64,000 bases of DNA from Catenulispora pinistramenti (GCF_018274385.1 NZ_JAAFYZ010000014.1:20731-84730); one strand, 5' to 3'; counted from the first letter of the stretch, positions 42,176-50,978 are shown. A program made the numbers and translations. The notes: generated from the sequence alone by a model not told the origin.

Positions 42176-43899
42176 AGCCGCGCGTTGTGTGTCGCCTCCT
42201 TGACGACGTCGCCGAGGTGGCCGGTCAGCGCCTGCTTGGCGACGCTGAGCGTGAAGCCCTTGATCGTCTCGGCCGGGGTGTGCGCCGGTAGCGCCAGTGC
42301 GTAGGGATCGACCACCACGTCGACCACCACCGGACCCCCGCGGTGGTTCAGGGCCTCCTTCAGGCCCTGTTCCAGATCCGCGGGGCGTTCGATCCTGATG
42401 CCCCTGGCACCCATCGCCTCGGCGACCTTGGCGAAGTCCGGGTTCTGGAAGTCCACGCCCCACGGTGTGAGCCCGGCCTCCTGCATCTCGATCCAGACGA
42501 AGTCGAGCTTGCCGTTGTTCAGGATCACGTGCACGATCTCGGCCTTGCGCTGCACCTCCGTGAGGAGGTCGCCGAGGCCGAGCATCGTGAAGCCGCCGTC
42601 GCCGCACAGGGCGATCGCCGCGCGGTCCGGGAAGGCCATCTTGGCGCCGAACGCGTTCGGCGAGGCGCTGGCCATCGAGGCCCAAGTGAGGCTGCCGAAC
42701 ATGTGGCGCTTCGGGCCGAAGTGCAGGTAGTGCGCGGCCCAGATGCACGCGGTGCCGGTGTCCACGGTGAAGACCGCCTCTTCGGGCGCGAGCCGGTCCA
42801 GGGTCGCGGTCAGGTACTCGGGACGGATCTGCTTCAGGGCCGGGCCGCGTTCGACATAGTGCTGCAACTGCTTGTCGAAGTCCTCTGTCTTCTTCAGACA
42901 CTTGCGCAGGAAGCTGTCGTCGGTCTTCGCCGACACCTGCGGCAGCAGTTTGTCCAGGGTCGCACCGACGTCGCCGACCAGCCCGTGGACCAGCGGCACG
43001 CGGCGGCCCAGCCGGCGGCCGTCCCGGTCCACCTGGACCACCTTGACGCCGCTGTGCGGGAGGAACTGCGGGAACGGGAAGTCCGTGCCGAGCATCAGGA
43101 GCACGTCGGCGTGGTTCGCCGCCTCCCAGCAGCCGCCGTAGCCGAGCAGCCCGGTCATGCCGACCGCGTGCGGGTTGTCGTACTCCAGCCACTGCTTGCC
43201 CTTGAAGCTGTAGCCGACCGGTGCGTTCAGCTTGTCCGCGAGGGCGCGGACCTGATCCCGGGCGTTCTGGCAGCCTTCGCCGCCGAAGATGGTGACCGTC
43301 TTCGCGCCGTTGATGATCTCGGCCAGCTTCCCGATGTCCTCGTCAGGCGCCGGGCCGACCCTTGTGTTCGGCACCGTTATATGCGTCGACACATTCGGTG
43401 CGTCCGCCGCTGCCACGTCGCCGGGCAGTGAGATCACCGTCGGGCCCTGTTCGGCCAGCGCGGTGGTGATTGCGGAGGTGACGATCGGCCGCAGCTGCTT
43501 CGGGTCTATTAGGCGACCTGTATATAGAGACGCGACGCTGAAGAACGTATAGGGGTTCAGCTCTTCCAGACCGTCCGTGTCCATGATGGCGGTCTCGACG
43601 TCACCGGCGATCGCGATCACCGGGACGCCTTCCTTGCGCGCGTCGATCAGGCCGTTGATCAGGTGGCTCACCCCGGGTCCGGCGGTGCCGCAGACCGCGA
43701 CCGGCCGCCCGGACATCTTCGCCTCCGCGACCGCCGCGAACACGCCCCACTCCTCGTGCCGCACGTGCACGAAGTCGATGTCGCCGGCCCGCCGCAGCGC
43801 GTCGATCGCCGGGTTCAGGGCGTCGCCCACGATCCCGTAGCAGCGCCGCACGCCGGCCTGGGCGAGCATCTTCCACAGCACATCCGCGACAGTAGGCAT
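42169..43899 (-). CDS. Thiamine-diphosphate pyruvate oxidase/dehydrogenase (PoxB-like)
   Basis: 576 residues from ATG 43899. Three TPP-enzyme domains: N-terminal pyrimidine-binding with RHEEWGVFAAVAEAKMSG, central FAD-type domain (VTIFGGEGCQNARD), and C-terminal ThDP domain with GDGGFTMLGLGDLL (near 431) and the NNGKLDFVW metal loop. Domain order and HEEWG-A fit quinone-linked pyruvate dehydrogenases giving acetate and CO2. A membrane-binding C-terminal helix is not obvious. No link to sulfur genes is visible. Confidence 0.92.
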   Translation of the reverse strand: MPTVADVLWKMLAQAGVRRCYGIVGDALNPAIDALRRAGDIDFVHVRHEEWGVFAAVAEAKMSGRPVAVCGTAGPGVSHLINGLIDARKEGVPVIAIAGDVETAIMDTDGLEELNPYTFFSVASLYTGRLIDPKQLRPIVTSAITTALAEQGPTVISLPGDVAAADAPNVSTHITVPNTRVGPAPDEDIGKLAEIINGAKTVTIFGGEGCQNARDQVRALADKLNAPVGYSFKGKQWLEYDNPHAVGMTGLLGYGGCWEAANHADVLLMLGTDFPFPQFLPHSGVKVVQVDRDGRRLGRRVPLVHGLVGDVGATLDKLLPQVSAKTDDSFLRKCLKKTEDFDKQLQHYVERGPALKQIRPEYLTATLDRLAPEEAVFTVDTGTACIWAAHYLHFGPKRHMFGSLTWASMASASPNAFGAKMAFPDRAAIALCGDGGFTMLGLGDLLTEVQRKAEIVHVILNNGKLDFVWIEMQEAGLTPWGVDFQNPDFAKVAEAMGARGIRIERPADLEQGLKEALNHRGGPVVVDVVVDPYALALPAHTPAETIKGFTLSVAKQALTGHLGDVVKEATHNARLL

Positions 43900-43950
43900 G
43901 CTGCCAGTCTCGGGGAGGGGGCCCGCGCTGGGATCGCTAGAGTGAGCCGC

Positions 43951-44751
43951 GTGGGGGACCAGAAGACACCTATGATCCCGATGCCGTCCGTGCCCGCCGA
44001 TGCTTTGTGGGAGATCTCCCTCGCGGCGTATCTGCGGCGGCGTACCGACCTCCCGTCGCTGGCCCTCAAACCGCTGGGGCTGCTCGACCGGTACGGCGAG
44101 GTGGCCGTCGGGCCGGACCACATGGCCTTCGACGGCGAGGACGTGCCCTGGGACAAGGCCGTCCGGGTGATCGTGCGGGACCTGGTCGAGGTGGTCTCCG
44201 ACAAGGCGATGGCCCGCGAGGCGGAGAAGATCCGGCACCTGCTGCCGCCGTTGCCGGGCCGCAAGTGGGTGGTGGACCACGCGATGGCGCTGCTCGGTGA
44301 GTTCGCGGCGCCGCGGCTGACCAAGGCCCGCGGTGGCGACGTGGTCAGCGAGGTCGTATACCGGGGCGCGCTCGGGCGGGAGAAGACGGTCCAGTGCGGG
44401 GTGTTCGCGGCCCTGTTGATGGCGACCTGGCCGGAGGTGCGGAACAGCTTGTTGGCCACCGCGCGGCTGCACAGGGTGGAGGTGTACGGGGAGGCGGTGC
44501 CGGAAGCGCGCGAAGCTGCCGGACATTTCTCCGGACATATCTATAGTGCTGCTTCGCCGAACCAGACGTCCGCTGCGGATGACGAGCCGACCCTCCTGAT
44601 CCCGCCGCAACCGAGCGCCGCCGGCGAACCCACGGTCATGCTCCCGCCGCAGTCGGCACCGCACGCGGACGATCTCGCGTCATCGGGCTCGGCGGTGCTG
44701 CCGCCGCGTCAGGACTTGTGGACTCCCGCCGAGCCCCGGCCCGAGGGCTGA
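43951..44751 (+). CDS. Uncharacterised protein with disordered C-terminus
   Basis: 266 residues from GTG 43951; GTG 43942 and ATG 43972 are alternatives. Folded part about 10-190: ALWEISLAAYLRRRTD, PDHMAFDGEDVPWDKAVRVI and GREKTVQCGVFAALLMATWP, mostly helical with no membrane segment. Residues about 195-266 are Pro/Ser-rich and disordered with PTLLIPPQP/PTVMLPPQS repeats. I do not recognise the family. It is divergent from the pyruvate oxidase gene. Confidence 0.75.
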   Translation: MGDQKTPMIPMPSVPADALWEISLAAYLRRRTDLPSLALKPLGLLDRYGEVAVGPDHMAFDGEDVPWDKAVRVIVRDLVEVVSDKAMAREAEKIRHLLPPLPGRKWVVDHAMALLGEFAAPRLTKARGGDVVSEVVYRGALGREKTVQCGVFAALLMATWPEVRNSLLATARLHRVEVYGEAVPEAREAAGHFSGHIYSAASPNQTSAADDEPTLLIPPQPSAAGEPTVMLPPQSAPHADDLASSGSAVLPPRQDLWTPAEPRPEG

Positions 44752-44784
44752 GACCCGGCGGGTTCCGTGTCACCTACAGCCGGG

Positions 44785-45903
44785 TCACTTCACCGTCGCG
44801 TGCGTCAGCGCGCAGACGTTGGTGTCGTTGGACCAGCTGCCCTGGAACGTGAAGGTGCCGTTGCCGAACTTCACGTTGCCGGCGCCGCCGGTCACGCCCT
44901 TGAGCCAGGCGCACTCGTCGGCGTTCTCCTGGCCCTGGTACTGAGAGCCGGCCACGTTGTTGGTCCAGCCGCCGGCCGGGTTCTGGTCGGTGATGGTCTC
45001 GCTGTACTCGTGGCCCAGGGTCATGGTCCAGCCGTCCAGCGTGCCCTTGCTGCCGGAGTTCAGGAAGCTCACGCCGCAGCCCTGGCCGGAGTCCATGTTG
45101 TAGGGCTGGTTGGAGAAGGCGAAGTCGCCGACGTTGGACGCCACCGCGCCGCCGGTCAGGGTGCTGTCGCCGTTGTAGTCGTGCCAGGCGCAGTACTGGC
45201 CCTGGTAGTTGTCCGGGTTGGTGCCGTGCGGGGACAGGATCACGTAGTAGGCGGCCCGGTTCGAGGCCGCGGTGGTGTTGCCGAAGTGGTGCGCCGCCTT
45301 CAGCGCCTCCTCGCCGAGCTGGTGGCCGCTGGCGGCGGCCGGGGACTTGGCCGAGTTGTCGTACCAGGCGCCGGCGAACACGCCGCCGGTCGGGTACGGC
45401 ACGTGCGCGGCGCTGGTGGAGCAGCTGGTCGCGCCGGCCTTCACCAGCGAGCCGTCGCAGTACTGGGTCATGGTCCCGGACCACGACTCACCGCCGGTGC
45501 CTATGCCCTTGAACAGCATCTGCGCGGGTGCGGCACCCTTCTGCGGGTCGTTGGAGAACGTCAGGTTGCCGTTGGCGTCCTTGCTCTGCGTCCCCCACTG
45601 GCTGCCGTAGAAGATGACGTAGACCTTGGGGTGCTGGTCCATCACGCCGATGCCGTCGATGCCGCCGCCGTAGGACAGCGTCTCCGGGCCGGTGGCGGCC
45701 TTCGCGGTGGCGGCGGAGTCGTGGGCGGCCTGCGCGCGGAACGCCGCGGCCCCGGCGACCGTGGGCATCACGCCATGGCGCTGCGCGGCCGGGGCGGCCT
45801 GGGCGGAACCGGAAGTGCCGAGCGCGGCGAGCAGCGCGGCACTGGCGCCGATGGCGGCGGCCAGGCGCGCCTTGCCACGGGCGGTGGTGGGGGTGTGGAG
45901 CAT
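44785..45903 (-). CDS. Secreted protein with HExxE/T-type motif, possible metalloprotease-like
   Basis: 372 residues from ATG 45903. Sec signal: RGKARLAAAIGASAALLAAL with cleavage near AQAAP. The mature domain starts with HPKVYVIFYGSQWGTQ and contains GHEYSETITDQNP, which looks like a zinc HE-motif in an extracellular hydrolase, plus six or more cysteines likely in disulfides (YCDGS, SCSTS, YCAWHD, GCGVSF, ECAWLK, VCALTH). Similar secreted proteins occur in soil actinomycetes and resemble EXORDIUM-like proteins; activity is unproven. A weak gacccggc/gccgggtc hairpin spans its stop. Confidence 0.8.
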   Translation of the reverse strand: MLHTPTTARGKARLAAAIGASAALLAALGTSGSAQAAPAAQRHGVMPTVAGAAAFRAQAAHDSAATAKAATGPETLSYGGGIDGIGVMDQHPKVYVIFYGSQWGTQSKDANGNLTFSNDPQKGAAPAQMLFKGIGTGGESWSGTMTQYCDGSLVKAGATSCSTSAAHVPYPTGGVFAGAWYDNSAKSPAAASGHQLGEEALKAAHHFGNTTAASNRAAYYVILSPHGTNPDNYQGQYCAWHDYNGDSTLTGGAVASNVGDFAFSNQPYNMDSGQGCGVSFLNSGSKGTLDGWTMTLGHEYSETITDQNPAGGWTNNVAGSQYQGQENADECAWLKGVTGGAGNVKFGNGTFTFQGSWSNDTNVCALTHATVK

Positions 45904-46105
45904 GGGTGGTGGCTTCCTCTCGCTGGGACCTCGCCGCTCGGCCGGGGTTGGCCGCAGCGGCGTGCTTGGTGCGCGGACGCACGGCATCGGCATGCGGCGG
46001 TACCGCGCGCTGGCCGTGCTTCCGTGGTGCGATGGGGCCTGTCAGCGCCCGACGAAACCCGGGACATCGGGCCCCTGAGATCGTCTGCGAAGGGGAAACT
46101 AGCAA

Positions 46106-46137
46106 TGAGGCCAACCCGGGTCAACGGGTTGGCCTCA
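46106..46137. terminator. Terminator, 13-bp stem
   Basis: tgaggccaacccg (46106-46118) pairs perfectly with cgggttggcctca (46125-46137), loop ggtcaa. It ends the GH25 transcript before the secreted-protein gene. The rest of 45904-46213 shows no gene. Confidence 0.85.
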
Positions 46138-46213
46138 AACTGTTAAGCGAAGGTTTTCCAGGTGTCCGCCACGTCGGGGCGATGAGGACCCTTGCTCGGC
46201 CCTGGTCGGCCGA

Positions 46214-47194
46214 TCAGCGGGCTACGGCTTCCAGAAGGTAGGCCACCGGCACGTCCGGGTTCGTCACCCGGGCGATGCTGATCTTCTGGACCGCGGTCGG
46301 CAGCGGTCCGCCGAGCGGGTTGACGCGGTCGGCGGTGGCGTCGACCACCACGTTCTCGTAGATGTGCGACCAGCCCTGGCCGTGGGTGAAGATGGCGACC
46401 CGCACGGTCGCCGTACCGAAGTCGGCGCCCAGGCTGAACCACACGTTTCCCCAGTTCGCGGTGCCGTAGTTCGCCGGCGGCGGCAACACCATGGTCACGG
46501 CGCCGGCGCCGGGTGTGATCACACCTGTCGCGAATGCGGGCATGTTGTCGTCCTCCAAACCGGGGGTGCCCCCCAGGGTCGCCGCCAAGTCCGCGGACGT
46601 GCCCCGGAAAGCGTTGTAGTCCAGGTTCTGTCCGCCGTCGGACGCCTGGTTGGTGAACTGGTAGATCAGGGGTGTGAGCCCGCCGTAGGGCTCCCATCCG
46701 GACGCTCCGTCGCCGGGATACAGGCTCCCCACGCTCCCGGACCCGCCGGGATACTCCGAGGAGACCAACGAAACGCTGCGGCTGGTCAGTGCGGACAGAT
46801 CGGGTGAACCGAGCTGTTGCCAGTACCAACGCGGCAGATAGACCAGACGCAGATTGAGTCCCGCGGCATGCGCGGCGTCCACGTAGGCGAGGATGTCGGC
46901 CAGGGACGGCGAGAACGAGTTGGCGGGCTCGGCGTCCAGCATGCCCGGTAGTGCGCTGTTTCCGACGTTCGCTGCGGTATGCGCGGCCTGCGCACTTGCG
47001 CTCTCGTTGGATATGAAGTGGTACCAGATGAACGGTCTGCCGAGCTGTGCGGCCTGCTCTCGCCAGCCTTGGTAGTCGGCATCGGTGTAGTAGGTGCCTT
47101 CGGTCGTCTTGGCTATGACGAAGGCGGCGTCGGCGAGCCGGGACAAGACCAGCCCGCTCTGATAGGACGATATGTCGGGACCGAAGATGGTCAT
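46214..47194 (-). CDS. GH25-type lysozyme-like protein without signal peptide
   Basis: 326 residues from ATG 47194, with AGGAG seven bases upstream. The GH25 barrel covers about 1-205: GPDISSYQSG (D7), FVIAKTTEGTYYTDAD, WYHFISN, and LPGMLDAEPAN with acids D87 and E89. Residues about 215-326 form a beta-rich C-terminal domain of unknown type. No signal peptide or anchor is visible, so it is either exported by another route, released on lysis, or phage-derived. The neighbours are not phage genes. Confidence 0.82.
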   Translation of the reverse strand: MTIFGPDISSYQSGLVLSRLADAAFVIAKTTEGTYYTDADYQGWREQAAQLGRPFIWYHFISNESASAQAAHTAANVGNSALPGMLDAEPANSFSPSLADILAYVDAAHAAGLNLRLVYLPRWYWQQLGSPDLSALTSRSVSLVSSEYPGGSGSVGSLYPGDGASGWEPYGGLTPLIYQFTNQASDGGQNLDYNAFRGTSADLAATLGGTPGLEDDNMPAFATGVITPGAGAVTMVLPPPANYGTANWGNVWFSLGADFGTATVRVAIFTHGQGWSHIYENVVVDATADRVNPLGGPLPTAVQKISIARVTNPDVPVAYLLEAVAR

Positions 47195-47281
47195 AGGCGG
47201 CTCCTTGTGGGGGGAGTCAGGGACCATATTTCGTATGCCGCTCTGACGAGTCCTCAAACCGCATGACTTGCTATTCGTTTG

Positions 47282-47470
47282 TCAGGACCCGGATGCGGCA
47301 TCCCGGGCATTGTCCGTCCGGTCCGTCCGGGACGCGAGCAGGCCGACGAAGGCGACCTCGAACACCCGCCGGCAGGACCGGCACGACCAGCGCCGGTGGC
47401 TGCCCTCCTCCGGCCGCAGATCCTCGTCGCCGCAGTAGGGGCAGTACGCCGGCGCTGCTCGCTCGCTCAT
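47282..47470 (-). CDS. Small zinc-ribbon protein coupled to sir
   Basis: 62 residues from ATG 47470, overlapping the sir stop (ATGA). Two knuckles, YCPYCGDE and WSCRSCRRVF, form a four-cysteine zinc ribbon. A matching small gene follows sir in Streptomyces as I recall. It may bind metal or help sulfite reductase; this is inference. Confidence 0.85.
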   Translation of the reverse strand: MSERAAPAYCPYCGDEDLRPEEGSHRRWSCRSCRRVFEVAFVGLLASRTDRTDNARDAASGS

Positions 47471-49176
47471 GACAGGTCCGCCTCCGAGGCGCGCGTCGTC
47501 CACTGCGCGAAGGTCTCCTGCGCGTGTCGCTGCTCCTGGAAGCGGCGTGCCAGCCGCTCGACGTAGTCCGGCAGCGCCGCCGCCGTGACCTTCAGCCCGC
47601 GCACCTTGCGGCCGAAGGCGCCGTCCTCGACATCCGTCGGTTCCTTGGTCTGCGCGCCGAGGTGGCCGCCCAGGTGCACCTGGTAGCCCTCGACCTGCTC
47701 GCCGTTCTCGTCCAGGACCAGCTGGCCCTTCAGTCCGATGTCGGCGACCTGGATGCGCGCGCAGGAGTTGGGGCAGCCGTTGAGGTTGATGGTCAGCGGC
47801 TGGTCGAAGTCCCGCAGCCGGCGCTCCAACTCGTCGATCAGGTTCGACGCGGTCTTCTTGGTCTCCACGATCGCCAGCTTGCAGAACTCGATGCCGGTGC
47901 AGGCCATCGTGGACCGGCGGAACACCGAGGGCCGGACCTGGAGGTCCAGTGCTTCCAGGGCGCCGACCAGCTCCTCGACCCGCTCCTGGGCCACATCCAG
48001 GATCAACAGCTTCTGCTCGGCGGTGGTCCGCACCCGGTCCGAGCCGGCGGCCTCGGCCAGGTCGGCGACCTTGGCCAGGGTGGCGCCGTCGACGCGGCCG
48101 ACCCGGGGCGCGAAGCCGACATAGCGCTTGCCGTCCTTCTGGACGTGCACGCCGATGTGGTCGCGCTCGTAGGTCGGCGCGGGCTCCGGCGCCGGGCCGT
48201 CGGTCAGCGCGCGCTTGAGGTATTCGGTCTCCAGGACCTCGCGGAACTTCGCCGCGCCCCAGTCCGCGACCAGGAACTTCAGGCGCGCGCGGCTGCGCAG
48301 GCGACGGTAGCCGTAGTCCCGGAAGATGCCGCAGACCCCGGCCCAGACGTCCGGGACCTCGTCCAACGTCACGAAGGCGCCCAGCCGCTTGGCGAAGTGC
48401 GGGTTCGTCGACAGACCGCCGCCGACCCACAGGTCGAAGCCCGGGCCCAGCTCCGGGTGCACGACGCCGACGAACGAGATGTCGTTGATCTCGTGCACCA
48501 CGTCCTGCTGGCCGCTGATCGCGGTCTTGAACTTGCGCGGGAGGTTGGAGAACTCCGGGTTGCCGATGTAGCGCCGCGAGATCTCCTCGATCGCCGGGGT
48601 GCCGTCGATGATCTCGGTGGCGGAGATGCCGGCCACCGGCGAGCCCAGGATCACGCGCGGGACGTCGCCGCAGGCCTCGGCGGTGCTCAGGCCGACGCCC
48701 TCCAGCGTCTTCCAGATCGCCGGGACGTCCTCGACCCGGATCCAGTGCAGCTGGATGTTCTGCCGGTCGGTGACGTCGGCGGTGCCGCGCGCGTACTTCT
48801 CCGAGACCTCGGCGATGGCGCGCAGCTGGGCCAGGGTCAGGCGGCCGCCGTCGATGCGCACCCGGAGCATGAAGTACTTGTCGTCCAGGTCCTCCGGCTC
48901 CAGGATGCCGGTCTTGCCGCCGTCGATGCCGGGGCGGCGCTGCGTGTAAAGGCCCCACCAGCGGAAGCGGCCGCGCAGGTCGCCGCCGTCGATGGCGTCG
49001 AACCCGCGGTGCGCGTAGACGTTCTCGATCCGGGCCCGTACGTTCAGGCCGTCGTCGTCCTTCTTGGTCTGTTCGTTGCCGTTCAGCGGGGTGAAGTAGC
49101 CCTTGGCCCACTGCCCTTCGCCGCGCTGCTGGCGGGGACGGCCGGCGCGGGCAGGCGTGGACGGGGTGACAGTCAT
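47467..49176 (-). CDS. sir: Ferredoxin-dependent sulfite/nitrite reductase
   Basis: 569 residues from ATG 49176. Two ferredoxin-like and two siroheme/4Fe-4S half domains. Cluster ligands: ACTGIEFCKLA (near 423) and NGCPNSCARIQ (near 467). RGTADVTDRQNIQLHWIR is the siroheme-binding arginine-rich part. In this setting, next to APS reductase and a sirohydrochlorin chelatase, sulfite is the more likely substrate than nitrite. Preceded by leader peptide 2. Confidence 0.95.
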   Translation of the reverse strand: MTVTPSTPARAGRPRQQRGEGQWAKGYFTPLNGNEQTKKDDDGLNVRARIENVYAHRGFDAIDGGDLRGRFRWWGLYTQRRPGIDGGKTGILEPEDLDDKYFMLRVRIDGGRLTLAQLRAIAEVSEKYARGTADVTDRQNIQLHWIRVEDVPAIWKTLEGVGLSTAEACGDVPRVILGSPVAGISATEIIDGTPAIEEISRRYIGNPEFSNLPRKFKTAISGQQDVVHEINDISFVGVVHPELGPGFDLWVGGGLSTNPHFAKRLGAFVTLDEVPDVWAGVCGIFRDYGYRRLRSRARLKFLVADWGAAKFREVLETEYLKRALTDGPAPEPAPTYERDHIGVHVQKDGKRYVGFAPRVGRVDGATLAKVADLAEAAGSDRVRTTAEQKLLILDVAQERVEELVGALEALDLQVRPSVFRRSTMACTGIEFCKLAIVETKKTASNLIDELERRLRDFDQPLTINLNGCPNSCARIQVADIGLKGQLVLDENGEQVEGYQVHLGGHLGAQTKEPTDVEDGAFGRKVRGLKVTAAALPDYVERLARRFQEQRHAQETFAQWTTRASEADLS

Positions 49177-49253
49177 CTCGGGGTGTCCTTTGAACAGGTT
49201 CGTACGGCCGGTGGGAGGAGGCGCGGGAGCGCGAACCGCTGAAGAGGCGCGGG

Positions 49254-49346
49254 TCAGAGCGCGGTGCGGACCGTACAGGCCATGCTGGAAAGGCGGCCGT
49301 AGTCGACGTGGCGTCGACTGACGAGGGCGATTCCGGCACGGGACAT
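49254..49346 (-). CDS. Leader peptide 2 (30 residues) of the sir operon
   Basis: ATG 49346 to TGA 49254. Begins MSRAGIALVSRRHVDYGRL and ends SSMACTVRTAL; the first 20 positions differ from leader peptide 1 only at residues 10 and 16. Shares with it the upstream 26-bp box at nearly the same distance and the absence of a clear ribosome site. Stop is 77 bp before the sir ATG; that gap has only a short gcgc/gcgc fold. Confidence 0.85.
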   Translation of the reverse strand: MSRAGIALVSRRHVDYGRLSSMACTVRTAL

Positions 49347-49377
49347 GCCCATCAGCCTGGCAGCGCATCCCGGACGC

Positions 49378-49403
49378 GTCCACTGTCGTCCGGGATGCGG
49401 ACC
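49378..49403 (-). promoter_or_regulatory. Conserved sulfur box 2 (upstream of leader peptide 2)
   Basis: Second copy of the 26-mer (gtccactgtcgtcc ... gatgcggacc), two mismatches to box 1, near edge 31 bp from the leader ATG. It lies in the short gap after the surface-protein gene. Confidence 0.75.
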
Positions 49404-49433
49404 GGTCGTCTCACCAACCGTGAAGGCGGCAGA

Positions 49434-50858
49434 TCAGGCGTGCTTTCCCTTCTTGCGGCTGGTGAAGGCCAGCACCCCGGCGCCGACGGACAGCGCGGCG
49501 GCGGCCAGGCCCAGGGCCGGCGCGAGGCTGCTGCCGGTCGCCGCCAGGCCCCGGCCGGAGGGGCTGGTCGAGAACGACGGCTGGGTGCCGGACGGCGTGG
49601 TCGGCATCGCGGAGCCGGACGACGGTCCGGTGGTGGTCGAGGACGACGAACTCGTCGGGGCCGACGAGGTCGGCGCGGTGGTCGGCGCCGAGGTGGTGCC
49701 CGTGTCCGACGTCGATACCGTGGGCTCCGACGAGGAGCTGGAGGACGACGAAGTCGGTGCCGACCCGCACTCCGGGAGCACGCCGTCGAACGGGTACGCG
49801 TGGATCTCCGAACCGGCGTTGGAGTTGGTCAGCACCAGCCCGCCGGCCACGTACACCCGGCCGTTCTGGCCCGGCGTCTGGATGCTGAGCGTCCCGGCTG
49901 GATTGCCGCCGAGGATCGAGCCCTGGAACTGGGCCCCGCCCCGGATCGTCGCCGAGGTGGCGTTCGGGAAGTTCCACATCAGGTGCGGCCGCAGCTCGGT
50001 CGTCTGGTCGCCGGCCAGCCCGGTGCCGGTGTAGGTGTTGATGACCGGCGCGGTCCCGGTCATGTTGACGAGCACCGTGGCGCCGCTGGGGATGTTGTCG
50101 AACTCGATGCCCACGGTGCTCGCGCCGCCGATGTCGCCGGGGACGTCGAAGACCTGGAGCATGCTCGTCCCGTCGCCGGTGAAGGTCACAGCCGAGGGCG
50201 AGACGCTGACCGTGCCGGTCGCCGGGGCCGTGGCGGCGCACGCCGACCGGTCCTCGATGTAGCCGCGCAGATCCGAGTACTGATCGGCGGCACCCGGCCG
50301 CTGGATCGCCTGGCCGGGCGGGACCACGTTGATGGTGCCGGTCGCGGTGCCGCCGTACACGAGGTTCCCGTAGGCCGGGCCGTTGGCGTCGGTCCCGCCG
50401 ACTTCCAGCCGGTCGGTCGGCTGCACGGTGACGTTCCCGCCGACGGTCACGAAGTCCGAGCCGTCCGGCGGCGGAACCCGCGAGCCGACCCCGACGACGC
50501 CGGCGTTGAAGATCCCGCCACCGCTCTTGTCGACGGTGAAGTCCCCGAGCACCACGATCTTGCCCTCGGCCTCGGCGGCCCGGCCGGTGGCGCTGAAGTC
50601 GGTGCCGGCGTAGATGTTGATCGCCGCGTCCCGGCCGCCGAAGTCGCCGTTGTGCGGCGGCGGCCACGTCCCGGGGCACTGCGGGCCCAGACAGGCACCC
50701 AGCGGCGGCGCGAGCGGCGAGGTCCCGGTGATCGGTCCGACCGCGCCGTGCGCCGCGCTCACCGCCGCCAGCGCCGCGGCGGCGAACGCCGCCCCGGCCA
50801 CGCCGAGCACCGCGGCCTTGCGTCGCTGCTTCAGACCGACTTCGACGTCCGTCGCCAC
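49434..50858 (-). CDS. Sortase-anchored surface protein, choice-of-anchor A type
   Basis: 474 residues. N-terminal signal (QRRKAAVLGVAGAAFAAAALAA) and a large beta-domain (about 70-360) with FGGRDAAINIYAGTDF, GKIVVLGDFTV and GGLVLTNSNAGSEIHA, as in choice-of-anchor A proteins. Then a Ser/Thr linker (about 370-440) and a C-terminal sorting signal LAATGSS, hydrophobic helix and basic RKKGKHA tail. Probably a cell-wall adhesin-like protein; no sortase gene is in the window. Confidence 0.88.
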   Translation of the reverse strand: MATDVEVGLKQRRKAAVLGVAGAAFAAAALAAVSAAHGAVGPITGTSPLAPPLGACLGPQCPGTWPPPHNGDFGGRDAAINIYAGTDFSATGRAAEAEGKIVVLGDFTVDKSGGGIFNAGVVGVGSRVPPPDGSDFVTVGGNVTVQPTDRLEVGGTDANGPAYGNLVYGGTATGTINVVPPGQAIQRPGAADQYSDLRGYIEDRSACAATAPATGTVSVSPSAVTFTGDGTSMLQVFDVPGDIGGASTVGIEFDNIPSGATVLVNMTGTAPVINTYTGTGLAGDQTTELRPHLMWNFPNATSATIRGGAQFQGSILGGNPAGTLSIQTPGQNGRVYVAGGLVLTNSNAGSEIHAYPFDGVLPECGSAPTSSSSSSSSEPTVSTSDTGTTSAPTTAPTSSAPTSSSSSTTTGPSSGSAMPTTPSGTQPSFSTSPSGRGLAATGSSLAPALGLAAAALSVGAGVLAFTSRKKGKHA

Positions 50859-50908
50859 TAGGACTCCCTACTGTGATCGAACCCTCACTTTCCGTGCCGA
50901 TGGTAGGA

Positions 50909-50921
50909 GGTCCGCCTGATG
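50909..50921 (+). promoter_or_regulatory. Possible partial sulfur box upstream of leader peptide 3
   Basis: ggtccgcctgatg matches 11 of 13 bases of the ggtccgcatcatg end of box 1 (minus-strand reading), in the same orientation relative to the leader, but about 14 bp further away. The other half of the box is not conserved. Weak. Confidence 0.3.
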
Positions 50922-50978
50922 AGATGGGGGAGGCGCAGGCTTGGGACGACGGCGGTCGTGACGTACGTTGGTCCGATC

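Noticed and set aside
47467..49176. Dedicated nitrite reductase for nitrogen assimilation
   Set aside because: The fold cannot tell sulfite from nitrite, but the leader peptide and box shared with cysH, and the sirohydrochlorin chelatase in that operon, favour sulfite.
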